From an uncultured Flavobacteriales bacterium (GTDB lineage Bacteria; Bacteroidota; Bacteroidia; Flavobacteriales_D; Crocinitomicaceae), in NCBI GenBank assembly GCA_913059205.1, contig CAJXRM010000020.1:1-40747 (forward strand): a stretch of 40,747 nucleotides of DNA, written 5' to 3'. The notes under the pieces are model-generated. The model saw only the letters and a program-made list of their open reading frames with translations, ran no database searches and was not told the origin of the DNA. Positions 17,494-25,689 of the stretch are shown one piece after another. The translations under genes were made by a program, and so were the position numbers. How positions within the stretch are numbered: position 1 is the stretch's first letter; every line of letters starts with the position of its first letter.

Positions 17494-18627
17494 TTACTTA
17501 ACTCCAAATAACCTGTTGAAGAACTTACTGATTGGAACAAGTATAAAAGATAGTTTCGCTTTTATTAAATCCAAATACTTAATTAATATCACAAAGAAGA
17601 GTATAAATAAGGCTGCACCAATTGTAACCTGAATTGGATCCAAGTTCTTGTGACAGTATTTATTTAATCCAAAACCTAATATACTTCCGTAAAGGAGTAT
17701 CATGTGGAGTATATAAATTGTAAGTGTATTTTGTCCTACTTTTAAGAATAAGCTGTTATCATTGATTTTCTTGCCTAAGAGCTTATCAATTAACATCAAT
17801 GCCCCCAATTCCATAAACACCATTCCTAAACGGTTATAAAGCCAATTTACACGCACAATTTTCGGGTTTCTTCCGCTAATTGCTTCCCAAATTGAATCAA
17901 TCATTTCAAGCAATTGATATGCATGGTGGTATAAAACGAAACCAACAACAATAAAAATTGCCGCGAAATAATATTTTGCTACGATTTTATGAGCAGAGTG
18001 AAGCAGAGCACCAATCATCGCACCGAACATCGTATAACCCATCCATGGAACTATCGGGAAAATCGCTTTGTTTTTTGGTCCATGAAAGAACGATTCTAAA
18101 AAGCTAATATCAAAAGGCAACCACTGTTTATCTTGTGGCATGTTTTGAAAATACAGATATGTTGTGAATAAGGTGATTCCTGCAATTAAAAAATATATCC
18201 AGAGTGGAATAAATTTAATGAGCTTGTAGATCAGAAAAATAATCAAAATGGAAAAAATTCCAACAGCTATACACTCCAAAACATGGAAGGAGTACCACTG
18301 CAACATATAACCCCAGAAAAACAACTCTACCACTCGTTTAAAACCTTTTTTAACACGAAGATTAGAAAAATATGGTTCGTCTCTTTTCTGTAGCAATAAG
18401 TAAGTAAAAATGAGTCCAGTTACCGTTAAGAATACGGGTGCTGTAAAACCACGAATCCAATACCAAGTTGAAAAAATGACATTGTCATGATCTCTAAATG
18501 CATCCATCAAGGAATCATCAACAAAGTGGCCTTCAAGCATTAATAAAATAGCAACAGAACGTGCCATATCAATAAACTTGAGACGTTTTTTATTTACAGG
18601 TGCTTCTTTTACTTTTAAAACAGACAT
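17494..18627 (-). CDS. DUF1624/HGSNAT-like membrane acyltransferase (copy 2)
   Basis: A 377-aa polytopic protein with about ten hydrophobic segments. The start of the family domain, RLKFIDMARSVAILLMLEGHF with the conserved histidine of EGHF, followed by WYWIRGFTAPVFLTVTGLIF, matches the heparan-alpha-glucosaminide N-acetyltransferase-like/DUF1624 group, which transfers acyl groups across the membrane to sugars. The C-terminus is basic. It lies 10 bp downstream of a paralogue with the same layout, so the two are a tandem duplication in one transcript. The stop abuts the stop of the convergent SGNH hydrolase gene. The acceptor substrate is unknown. Confidence 0.82.
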   Translation of the reverse strand: MSVLKVKEAPVNKKRLKFIDMARSVAILLMLEGHFVDDSLMDAFRDHDNVIFSTWYWIRGFTAPVFLTVTGLIFTYLLLQKRDEPYFSNLRVKKGFKRVVELFFWGYMLQWYSFHVLECIAVGIFSILIIFLIYKLIKFIPLWIYFLIAGITLFTTYLYFQNMPQDKQWLPFDISFLESFFHGPKNKAIFPIVPWMGYTMFGAMIGALLHSAHKIVAKYYFAAIFIVVGFVLYHHAYQLLEMIDSIWEAISGRNPKIVRVNWLYNRLGMVFMELGALMLIDKLLGKKINDNSLFLKVGQNTLTIYILHMILLYGSILGFGLNKYCHKNLDPIQVTIGAALFILFFVILIKYLDLIKAKLSFILVPISKFFNRLFGVK

Positions 18628-18637
18628 TTTCTAATTG

Positions 18638-19777
18638 TTATCGTTCTTTCGTTAAACGCAATTTCTCTTTAAGCGAATTTAAATGTTTTTCTGCTGTTGG
18701 CTTCAACTTTATAAGTAGTGCACATAAAAGCACGAATAAAATCGCACCAACAATAGCTTCAAATCCACTAAGCGATTTGCTAAAATACGTATTAAATCCA
18801 ATACCAATAAAGGCGCCATACAAAATCATTGTATGAAACACATAGATGAATAATGTGTCTTGGCCCATTGCAGAAAAAATACCTTCTTTAAATTTGAACC
18901 GTGAATTTATCAATATTAAGATGGATAGAAGTAAAGTTATTTTCATGAGAGTGAAAAAGACATAACTTGAATTGCCAAACTGTTCTCCAAAAAAGAAAAG
19001 ACCCAGTAAATGGAATACTCCAATTAAAATGGAAAGAACAACAATCGAAATTAACAAGTAGGTACACCAAAATGATTTTGACTGTATACGAGTTTCGTAT
19101 TTACGAAAAATTGCGCCTAGAAAACCTCCGAATAAAACGTATCCTATCCACGGAGAAAAAGGGAAAATAGAATATTCACCATGAAAAATATTTTGAATTA
19201 TAGTTGGTGCCTTACTTGGAAAATAATTGTCACCCATTCCTCGGAAATAGGTTTTTAACGCAAAAATTAGAATTGATAATACTAAAAAATAGAAGATGAT
19301 AGGAATTTTCTTAATAAAGGTGGAAACGATATAAATAAGAATTAAGAACAGTATCCCGAAACCAATACAATGCAACACGTGAAATGCAAAAAAACGTTCG
19401 TTGATTCTTCCCGAAAGATAATAGGAGATGTTTCGTACATTTAGTTGAATAATATAGCCGATGATAATTATCTGAATTGCTCTTTTTGCCCCTTTTTTAA
19501 CCCTCGGATTGTCAAAAGGATTGTCGTAATGATTTTTGAGCAGAAGAAAAACAAATATAATTCCCGTAATAGTAAAAAACAGTGGGGCCGTTAACCCTCG
19601 CAAATGTACCCAAAAATCAAAAACAAAGTTCCCCGATGTTCCAACTGCGCGGACATTGCTTTTCATTTCAGAATAATGTGTGAAAGTTGCTGTAATAAAA
19701 TGACCTTGAAGCATCAAAATAATAGCGATGCTTCTTGCCCAATCAATAAAATGTAAGCGTTGTGGAGAGTTTGACAC
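18638..19777 (-). CDS. DUF1624/HGSNAT-like membrane acyltransferase (copy 1)
   Basis: A 379-aa polytopic membrane protein paralogous to the next gene downstream. Aligned landmarks are RLHFIDWARSIAIILMLQGHF (8-28), WVHLRGLTAPLFFTITGIIF, NPRVKKGAKRAIQI and FPFSPWIGYVLFGGFLGA. The last recurs in its neighbour as FPIVPWMGYTMFGAMIGA. The start is GTG at 19777 with no suitable ATG nearby. It follows the PorE-like gene by 38 bp on the same strand, so it may belong to the ECF-sigma/PorP operon. The family acetylates glucosamine-type sugars in known cases, but the target here cannot be told. Confidence 0.82.
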   Translation of the reverse strand: MSNSPQRLHFIDWARSIAIILMLQGHFITATFTHYSEMKSNVRAVGTSGNFVFDFWVHLRGLTAPLFFTITGIIFVFLLLKNHYDNPFDNPRVKKGAKRAIQIIIIGYIIQLNVRNISYYLSGRINERFFAFHVLHCIGFGILFLILIYIVSTFIKKIPIIFYFLVLSILIFALKTYFRGMGDNYFPSKAPTIIQNIFHGEYSIFPFSPWIGYVLFGGFLGAIFRKYETRIQSKSFWCTYLLISIVVLSILIGVFHLLGLFFFGEQFGNSSYVFFTLMKITLLLSILILINSRFKFKEGIFSAMGQDTLFIYVFHTMILYGAFIGIGFNTYFSKSLSGFEAIVGAILFVLLCALLIKLKPTAEKHLNSLKEKLRLTKER

Positions 19778-19815
19778 AGCTACTTTTTCGGCTAAATTAA
19801 TACAATACCTTGAAT

Positions 19816-22053
19816 TTATTTTATTTCAGTAGAAATGTACAGTCGTAGCTCTTCATTTTGATCTTTTAACGACAAATAAATCGACTCAACTGTGAAACCT
19901 GATTTTCCTTTGGTATCAAACTCCATATCAATTGTTATAGTTTCTCCTGGGGCAATAATCATTTTACTTGCTCTCGCAGTTACACATTCACAGCCAACCC
20001 GAATTGTGTTCAATTCAACAGTATTTGTTGATTCGTTTTTAACCTTGAATGATTCTTTTAAAAGTTCGCCTTGTTTTCTAACTCCAGCATCTTTTACAGG
20101 AATATCTGAAACAATAGCAAATTTATCGTTGTCTTTTAAATAACTTACGCTCTGAATTTCAATCTTTCGTTCTATCGCAGCGTTTCTGGAGTAAACTGAA
20201 TTCTGAACATCGTTCGGATTATCACTTGTCAATTGATTTGCAGTGTATTCACCAAATGGGACTTGAGAAAAAACAACATGTCCGCCATTCTCAGCTGTTG
20301 CATCTAAATATTTGACAAAAACACCATTTCCATATTCGCGCATATAATTTACGAGCGATGAAATTCTTCTTTTCGTCAAGTTAACATTATAGTCGGTTTT
20401 TGCTAAAGGACTCGCAAATCCCTTTACTGTGATATTAATTTTGGCTCCTTTATCAAGTTCCTTTAATAGAAGATTTCGAAATAGAGTTAAATCAGAAACA
20501 CCTTTATCCACATATTCAATAAAGAAATTTTCAATTTCTTCCTGTGCAAAATCAGCCTTTTCACCACTTAGTCCATTGGCATATTCTTTTTTATATTGCC
20601 CTAACATTTCGGTATATTCATTATAAGTAGTGATATAATTTAAATTCGTTAATGTATCGCGCGAACGTGGATTTGGCACATCATTGTGGAAGTATAAGGT
20701 GACTGGAAGTCGCTTGTTTAATTCTTCTAAAGTTTCTTCCTTACTAGGTGTTTCTTCCACTTTTGGAGGAGTAATCATGAAGATATCGCTGCAACATGTT
20801 GGATTTTTACTAAAAAGCACCCCAATTCGATTAGAAGTCACAAATGAACTATCATTCGAATTAAAATAATATAAATCATTTGCTGGACTGTTCACCGGTA
20901 TTCCAGCATTTACTGGGGCTTCGAATTGCGTAGTGTAATCTGAATAAAAGACATCTAGTCCTCCAAATCCATTGTGCCAAGAAGAAGCAAAATACAAGCG
21001 GTTTAGCTTCGCATCCCACCAAGGTGTTACTTCGTTATCAAGAGAGTTTAGAATACGAATTGTTCTGGCTTTGCTGTATTGATTGCCATTTTTTATTTTA
21101 CTGTAAAACAAATCTAATCCGCCTTCAGAATCATCTCTGTCGGAAGAAAATATCAATGTTTCGTCGCCATTTAAATTGGCAATACATGGCATTGTGGTAT
21201 TGTATCCTGGTTCATTTATCACTTCTCCCAGTGAGTCAATATTGGACCATTTGCCATCGGCATAATATGCCACCATTATTTTGCATGTGTAGTTGTATCC
21301 TTTTTCTGAGCATGCACTGAAATAGAACCGTTTACCGTCTAATGAAAAACTTCCGTTGCCCGAATTTAGCTTCTCAAAAAAAAGATCTTTGATTTGTTCT
21401 GACTGCTTAAAACTTAGTGTGTCCAATTCGCTAGAATACAAAGAGGTTTTGTAATTACTCGTGTAAACTTCTTCTGCCGCGCTAATTGAGTCAGCCCGAA
21501 GACTTGAAAAGATCAATTTACCGTTGTAAATCCCATGACCGAACTCAGAATTTTGAGTATTAACGGTCTCAGGAAGTTTATCAATAACAACGTCGGCAGT
21601 ATCAATTATTGCTGATTTTGCCCACACACAGCTTACTAATTCTTGTTTTGATTTCTGGTATAAATATCCCTTTTTGTCCTTGTAATACTTTTTCTTTCCT
21701 TTTTTAAATGTTTCAATTGCTTGTTCGTACTTCCCGTTTTGTTTTTGCATTAATCCCAATTGAAGCAAACTCGAAGGGTAAATTCCAGCTTCTTCCCGAT
21801 CGTAGACTTTTGCATAATAGTATTCTGCTTTTCGGTAGTCTTTATAAGCACGATTAGTTTCAGCCATTCTCCATAAAATATCAACCGTTTGCGAATCAAG
21901 TTCCATTGCTTTTTGGTAATATTCCAAAGCGTAGTAATAATCACCTTTATCATATTGCTCTTGAGCAAATGCAAGATATTTTTTTAAATTATTCTGACCA
22001 AATGATGTCGAGAACGAACCTAAAATCAAAAGTATTAGATATAATCTGGACAT
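19816..22053 (-). CDS. PorE-like protein: TPR, PD40 propeller, OmpA-like and DUF1573-like domains
   Basis: A 745-aa exported protein. Residues 1-20 are a signal peptide, about 22-145 TPR helices, and about 160-430 a PD40/WD40-like propeller with repeated IFSS, FYFSACS, IFSSDRDDSEGGLDLFYS and YFASSWHNGFGGLDVFYS blades. Residues 450-635 are an OmpA-like domain opening with LYFHNDVPNPRSRDT and carrying the peptidoglycan-binding-type stretch TDYNVNLTKRRISSL (553-567). Residues 660-745 look like a DUF1573 beta-sandwich with GCECVTARASKMIIAPGET. PorE of T9SS has TPR, propeller, a carboxypeptidase-regulatory domain and OmpA. This protein lacks the regulatory domain and adds DUF1573. It overlaps the PorP/SprF gene by 19 bp. 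It probably anchors a surface complex to peptidoglycan. Confidence 0.82.
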   Translation of the reverse strand: MSRLYLILLILGSFSTSFGQNNLKKYLAFAQEQYDKGDYYYALEYYQKAMELDSQTVDILWRMAETNRAYKDYRKAEYYYAKVYDREEAGIYPSSLLQLGLMQKQNGKYEQAIETFKKGKKKYYKDKKGYLYQKSKQELVSCVWAKSAIIDTADVVIDKLPETVNTQNSEFGHGIYNGKLIFSSLRADSISAAEEVYTSNYKTSLYSSELDTLSFKQSEQIKDLFFEKLNSGNGSFSLDGKRFYFSACSEKGYNYTCKIMVAYYADGKWSNIDSLGEVINEPGYNTTMPCIANLNGDETLIFSSDRDDSEGGLDLFYSKIKNGNQYSKARTIRILNSLDNEVTPWWDAKLNRLYFASSWHNGFGGLDVFYSDYTTQFEAPVNAGIPVNSPANDLYYFNSNDSSFVTSNRIGVLFSKNPTCCSDIFMITPPKVEETPSKEETLEELNKRLPVTLYFHNDVPNPRSRDTLTNLNYITTYNEYTEMLGQYKKEYANGLSGEKADFAQEEIENFFIEYVDKGVSDLTLFRNLLLKELDKGAKINITVKGFASPLAKTDYNVNLTKRRISSLVNYMREYGNGVFVKYLDATAENGGHVVFSQVPFGEYTANQLTSDNPNDVQNSVYSRNAAIERKIEIQSVSYLKDNDKFAIVSDIPVKDAGVRKQGELLKESFKVKNESTNTVELNTIRVGCECVTARASKMIIAPGETITIDMEFDTKGKSGFTVESIYLSLKDQNEELRLYISTEIK

Positions 22054-23045
22054 ATTCTGTGAACGATTTTTTTTGGTTTAAAACGGTGTAAAATATAACG
22101 AACTGCAATTTCAAATCCACCTCGAGCACGACTGGCGGGTACTAATTTCGAAAAGTTTATATCGTAACTCAAGCCGACGAACCAACTTTGATAATCCATA
22201 CCTGCGGATATATAACCCGCATCTTTATTTCGAAACCAGCCACCGGCATATAATGCACGGTACTCGCCTAGTCGATCGATAAGTGTATACTTGACAGATG
22301 ATCCAAAAATAATTTCGTTATACTTTCCTTGGAAAGACAAGTTGATAGATGGAACAATATCCCAGTCAAAACCAATTTTGTAAATTCCCTTTGCGAAAAT
22401 ATTGGTGCGAATATCTCTTAGAATAACATCGTTGTAAAAACCTTGATTTGGCTTGTTTAGATTGTAAGCGCCAACTCCACCAATTATATTGAATCGTTTA
22501 TTTACATAATATTGATAAACAACGCCAATTCCTGTCGAGAAATTTGTTTTCCGGTCGTTGCTTAAAACTTCATTCGAAGATAAAGCAGGATTGTATTGAA
22601 CGCCGTCGTACTGATTATTAAAATACAGTTTGTCAAAATTCAATTGTCGGTGATTCATCCCTAGGTTAATTCCAGCTCGAAGGGTATGTGTGGAATCTTT
22701 CGATAATTTTAAAAGGTACGAGATATTTCCTTGAACTTCTAGTGTGCGTAAACTTCCGTCACCAACAACATCATGGAAGAATAGGATTCCGTATCCTAAG
22801 TTTTTGTGTTTTTCTAATTTGCCATCTGCTGATAATGAAAGGGTAGTGTACGGCACTGTTACACTTCGCCATTGGTCACGATAATTTGCAACAAACCGGT
22901 AATCACCGTTAAAGTTTCCTGCGTTTCCTGGATTTTGAAAAAGTGGATTGTCATTGTATTGAGACCAGTGTATATCTTGTGCTTTAACAGAATATGTTAG
23001 CAGCAGTATTACAAGGATATTCAGCAGTTTTCTCAACCAGTTCAA
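22035..23045 (-). CDS. PorP/SprF family type IX secretion outer membrane protein
   Basis: A 336-aa protein with a signal peptide (ILVILLLTYSVKAQ). Family marks are DIHWSQYNDNPLFQNPGNAG, the short RDQWRSV motif and a beta-barrel of alternating strands, ending in HRICPDYI, close to the usual CP-aromatic end of PorP/SprF proteins. SprF-like members pair with particular cargos such as SprB for surface export. The start is TTG at 23045, with a second TTG at 23036; a stop lies three codons upstream and no early ATG exists. It overlaps the downstream PorE-like gene by 19 bp, so the two are translationally coupled and probably form a complex. Confidence 0.88.
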   Translation of the reverse strand: MNWLRKLLNILVILLLTYSVKAQDIHWSQYNDNPLFQNPGNAGNFNGDYRFVANYRDQWRSVTVPYTTLSLSADGKLEKHKNLGYGILFFHDVVGDGSLRTLEVQGNISYLLKLSKDSTHTLRAGINLGMNHRQLNFDKLYFNNQYDGVQYNPALSSNEVLSNDRKTNFSTGIGVVYQYYVNKRFNIIGGVGAYNLNKPNQGFYNDVILRDIRTNIFAKGIYKIGFDWDIVPSINLSFQGKYNEIIFGSSVKYTLIDRLGEYRALYAGGWFRNKDAGYISAGMDYQSWFVGLSYDINFSKLVPASRARGGFEIAVRYILHRFKPKKIVHRICPDYI

Positions 23046-23097
23046 AATTAATCACATGAAGGTACAAAAAAAGAGAATGGAAACAAAAAAGGAGTTT

Positions 23098-23304
23098 TTA
23101 TCCTTCGTAAAACATCAGGAATAGAACAAGCCCAAGAATAAACAAAAGCATGAACAATTTTGGATCTTTATATAGTGGACGTTTACTGCGTTTTGTTACT
23201 TTTTCGTAGTCATGGTGAAGGCGCGTGAAGTCCTTGTGACGCTTGATTTGTTCGTCAGTTGGATTTAATTCCTTTTTGTCTTTATTTAAAATGAATTTTT
23301 TCAT
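23098..23304 (-). CDS. Small single-pass membrane protein coupled to the ECF sigma gene; possible anti-sigma factor
   Basis: A 68-aa protein. A charged N-terminal part (KKFILNKDKKELNPTDEQ, then HKDFTRLHHDYEKVTKRSK) is followed by one hydrophobic helix, LFMLLFILGLVLFLMFY, at the C-terminus. The ATG at 23304 overlaps the TGA of the sigma gene as ATGA, and an AAAGGAG sequence sits about five bases upstream, which decides this start over the ATG at 23319. This tight coupling, the cytoplasm-plus-one-helix layout and the small size fit an anti-sigma-like partner, but no known anti-sigma domain is visible. That role is inference. Confidence 0.75.
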   Translation of the reverse strand: MKKFILNKDKKELNPTDEQIKRHKDFTRLHHDYEKVTKRSKRPLYKDPKLFMLLFILGLVLFLMFYEG

Positions 23305-23840
23305 TTTTCTCCTTTCCATTTTTTACCGATTTTTTCGAGAATGCGATACACTTTCATTTTAGCGTTGGCTTCGGTAATGTTGTAAATTTCGGCAATTTCT
23401 TTGAAACTTAGCTCCTGAAAGAAACGTAATTCAATGATTTCCAATTGACTTTCTTCCAATCCGTTCAGCATTTCAATTAATTCTTCTTGTTGTTCAATGG
23501 ACATTTTAGTACTGATGTCTGCTTCTGAAGCCAATTCAGTTATTCTATTTTCATCAATAGGAATCGTGTAATTTTTCTTTTCCTTTCGAAAGAAAAGTGC
23601 AACCTCATTTTGAGCAATTCTATACAACCAACTGCTGAATGGAAATCCACGTTCTTCGTATTTGTCAATATTTGCCATAGCCTTCATAAATACGAGTTGT
23701 GTAATATCACCCGCAGTTTCTTCCATTCCGCCAAGCTTTTTAAAGACAAACCGAAAAAGTTGATCGAAGTATTTTTCATACAATAATCCAAAGTCAGAAC
23801 GCTTCTTTTTTGCTAAAAGAACCAGTTCTGAATCACTCAT
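23301..23840 (-). CDS. ECF-type RNA polymerase sigma factor
   Basis: A 179-aa sigma-70 family protein. Region 2 spans about residues 18-80 (LYEKYFDQLFRFVFKK, DITQLVFMKAMANIDKYEER and FSSWLYRIAQNEVALFFRKEKK). Region 4 is at about 125-175 (LEESQLEIIELRFFQELSFKEIAEIYNITEANAKMKVYRI), a standard helix-turn-helix for -35 recognition. The frame opens at TTG 23867, but ATG 23840 (MSDSELVLLAKKK) is the standard ECF start. It is first in a same-strand run of small membrane protein, PorP/SprF, PorE-like protein and acyltransferases, so it likely controls at least its own operon. SigP of Porphyromonas, an ECF factor, controls T9SS genes; equivalence here is only a suggestion. Confidence 0.92.
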   Translation of the reverse strand: MSDSELVLLAKKKRSDFGLLYEKYFDQLFRFVFKKLGGMEETAGDITQLVFMKAMANIDKYEERGFPFSSWLYRIAQNEVALFFRKEKKNYTIPIDENRITELASEADISTKMSIEQQEELIEMLNGLEESQLEIIELRFFQELSFKEIAEIYNITEANAKMKVYRILEKIGKKWKGEK

Positions 23841-23925
23841 TTTAGTGCTATTTGAATTTCTTATCAAGTTCGGTGTTTAGTTATGGAATGCAGAAGTGAT
23901 GATAAGTAACAAAAAAAAATATTTT

Positions 23926-24612
23926 TTATGGAGTACTCAAAGAAACAGGAATGATTTTCCCTTTGATCCATTGATTCGCGCTCAGTGCAAAGTCAACAAT
24001 GTATTCCGCCATTTTTTCGGCAGAAACAGGAGCTTCATATCCTGGAAATGCTTCTTCTAGCATTTCTGTTTGTGCTGCACCGAGACATAAACAATTCATC
24101 GCGATTTCGGAATCTTTGTATTCTTCTGAAAACAATTCAGTAAAACTACATAATGCTGCTTTTGAAGTTGAATAAGCGCTTAAGCCGCTAAATTTAACGC
24201 TTCCTTGAAATCCACCCATCGAACTAATGTTTACAATATGACCTTTGGTCATTTTGGAAAGAGCCGCTTGTGTGGTTTCCATTACTGAAGTAATATTCAC
24301 TTTATAGCTCGAATTAATGTCGTCGTGTGTTAATTCAAGAAAAGGTTTGTTGACCAATTTTCCTGCATTATTTATTAGAATGTCAATTGAATCCAAATTT
24401 GAAAAGATTGCTGTTGATTTTGATCGAACATCAGCCCCGTTTAGATCCAACTTGAAGCAATTTACGTTTTCGTACTTGGAAAAATGGCGGTTCATTTCAT
24501 CAACATTTCGAGATAAAGCGACAATGCGGTTTAATGTATCCCTAGCAAATAAATCAACAATTGATTTACCAATTCCACGACTTGCGCCTACAACAACGAT
24601 CGTTTTATGCAT
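23926..24612 (-). CDS. Short-chain dehydrogenase/reductase
   Basis: A 228-aa classical SDR with a Rossmann fold. The cofactor motif is GASRGIG (9-15), NNAG is at 81-84, and the catalytic residues are the ISS serine near 130-131, Y147 and K151 (YSTSK). The arginine in the glycine motif suggests NADP(H). The gene overlaps the end of the upstream PaaE-like reductase gene by 8 bp, so it belongs to the minus-strand arm of the phenylacetate cluster. Its substrate is unknown; a role in handling a ring-cleavage or acyl intermediate is possible, but nothing in the sequence proves it. Confidence 0.88.
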   Translation of the reverse strand: MHKTIVVVGASRGIGKSIVDLFARDTLNRIVALSRNVDEMNRHFSKYENVNCFKLDLNGADVRSKSTAIFSNLDSIDILINNAGKLVNKPFLELTHDDINSSYKVNITSVMETTQAALSKMTKGHIVNISSMGGFQGSVKFSGLSAYSTSKAALCSFTELFSEEYKDSEIAMNCLCLGAAQTEMLEEAFPGYEAPVSAEKMAEYIVDFALSANQWIKGKIIPVSLSTP

Positions 24613-25684
24613 CGTATGAAATTACTACTTCTTGAGATGAAGGGTGCGCTTGACAGGTTAAAATATATCCCTCTTCGACTTCCTTATCGGTAAGTGAATA
24701 GTTCATTGTCATCGTACAAGAACCTACAACTACTTTAGCACGACAAGAACCACAAACGCCACCTCTACATGAGTAAGGAGCATCCAATCCATCAGCATTT
24801 GCTTTGTCCAAGACAGAAACATCGCTTGCCGATAAATTGAAATGTGTTTTTTCATCATCTAGAATAATCGTGACCTTCGCTTCACCATCTAATTTATTTT
24901 CGATGATTTCAGTTTTACTCTGCAATAAAACAGGCGTCGTGAATAATTCGTATCGTATTTTCTTTTCTTCAACACCGAACATTTTTAATACGTCTGACAC
25001 TTCGGCAATCATTTTTTCAGGACCACAAAGCACGAACGCGTCTGCCTTAAGTAATTCCAACTGTTCTTTCACTAAAATCGAAAAAGTTGTAGTATCAATT
25101 CGACCAGATTTAAATCCGTCTTTATTTTCACCACTTAAGAAGTAAGTCGCTTTTGTTTGCTTTAAACTATCAATTTCAGAACGAAACAAAATGTTTTCTT
25201 CTGTTCTATTTCCAAAGAACAATTCCATGGAGTCTCCATTCGCTTCTACATTTTTTGCAAATGCCATTATTGGAGTAATTCCACTTCCTGCCGCAATAGC
25301 AACAACTTTTTTCGCTCCATCAGGAATGCTAAATGTTCCCATAGGGTGAGAAACAGAAAGAACATCTCCAGCTGAAACAGTATTGTTGAACCATTTTGAA
25401 ACCATGCCATTTTCGACTTCTTTTATGGCAACTGCAATTGGTTCGTCTATTCCACTGCAAATAGAATATGATCGACGTTCTTCTTTTCCATTCAACTCTA
25501 CGTTAAAGTCAAGATATTGTCCTGGTTTAAACACGAATTCTTTTTTCAATTCCGCCGGTATGTCTAAAGTAACCTTTACTGTGTCCTTTGTCAATTTTTC
25601 AACATTCAGAACTGGTATATCAAAAAAACCTTTGTGTGTTTTTGGCTTATCTGATTTTGAAAATAATTTTTTAAAAAGTGCCAT
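24605..25684 (-). CDS. PaaE-like ferredoxin-NAD(P)H reductase, second copy
   Basis: A 359-aa oxidoreductase with an FAD domain (RRSYSICS, 70-77), an NAD(P)H domain (AAGSGITPIMAFA, 131-143) and a C-terminal plant-type 2Fe-2S ferredoxin domain with ligands C306, C311, C314 and C344. This is the layout of PaaE, the reductase that feeds electrons to phenylacetyl-CoA epoxidase. It carries about 18 extra N-terminal residues (MALFKKLFSKSDKPKTHKG) relative to its neighbour. It starts 5 bp after the first PaaE-like gene. It may be a second epoxidase reductase or serve another oxygenase or desaturase. Confidence 0.85.
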   Translation of the reverse strand: MALFKKLFSKSDKPKTHKGFFDIPVLNVEKLTKDTVKVTLDIPAELKKEFVFKPGQYLDFNVELNGKEERRSYSICSGIDEPIAVAIKEVENGMVSKWFNNTVSAGDVLSVSHPMGTFSIPDGAKKVVAIAAGSGITPIMAFAKNVEANGDSMELFFGNRTEENILFRSEIDSLKQTKATYFLSGENKDGFKSGRIDTTTFSILVKEQLELLKADAFVLCGPEKMIAEVSDVLKMFGVEEKKIRYELFTTPVLLQSKTEIIENKLDGEAKVTIILDDEKTHFNLSASDVSVLDKANADGLDAPYSCRGGVCGSCRAKVVVGSCTMTMNYSLTDKEVEEGYILTCQAHPSSQEVVISYDA

Positions 25685-25689
25685 ATTTT

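Noticed and set aside
24605..25684. Second PaaE copy as a pseudogene
   Set aside because: Length is normal and all flavin, nucleotide and iron-sulfur motifs are intact.
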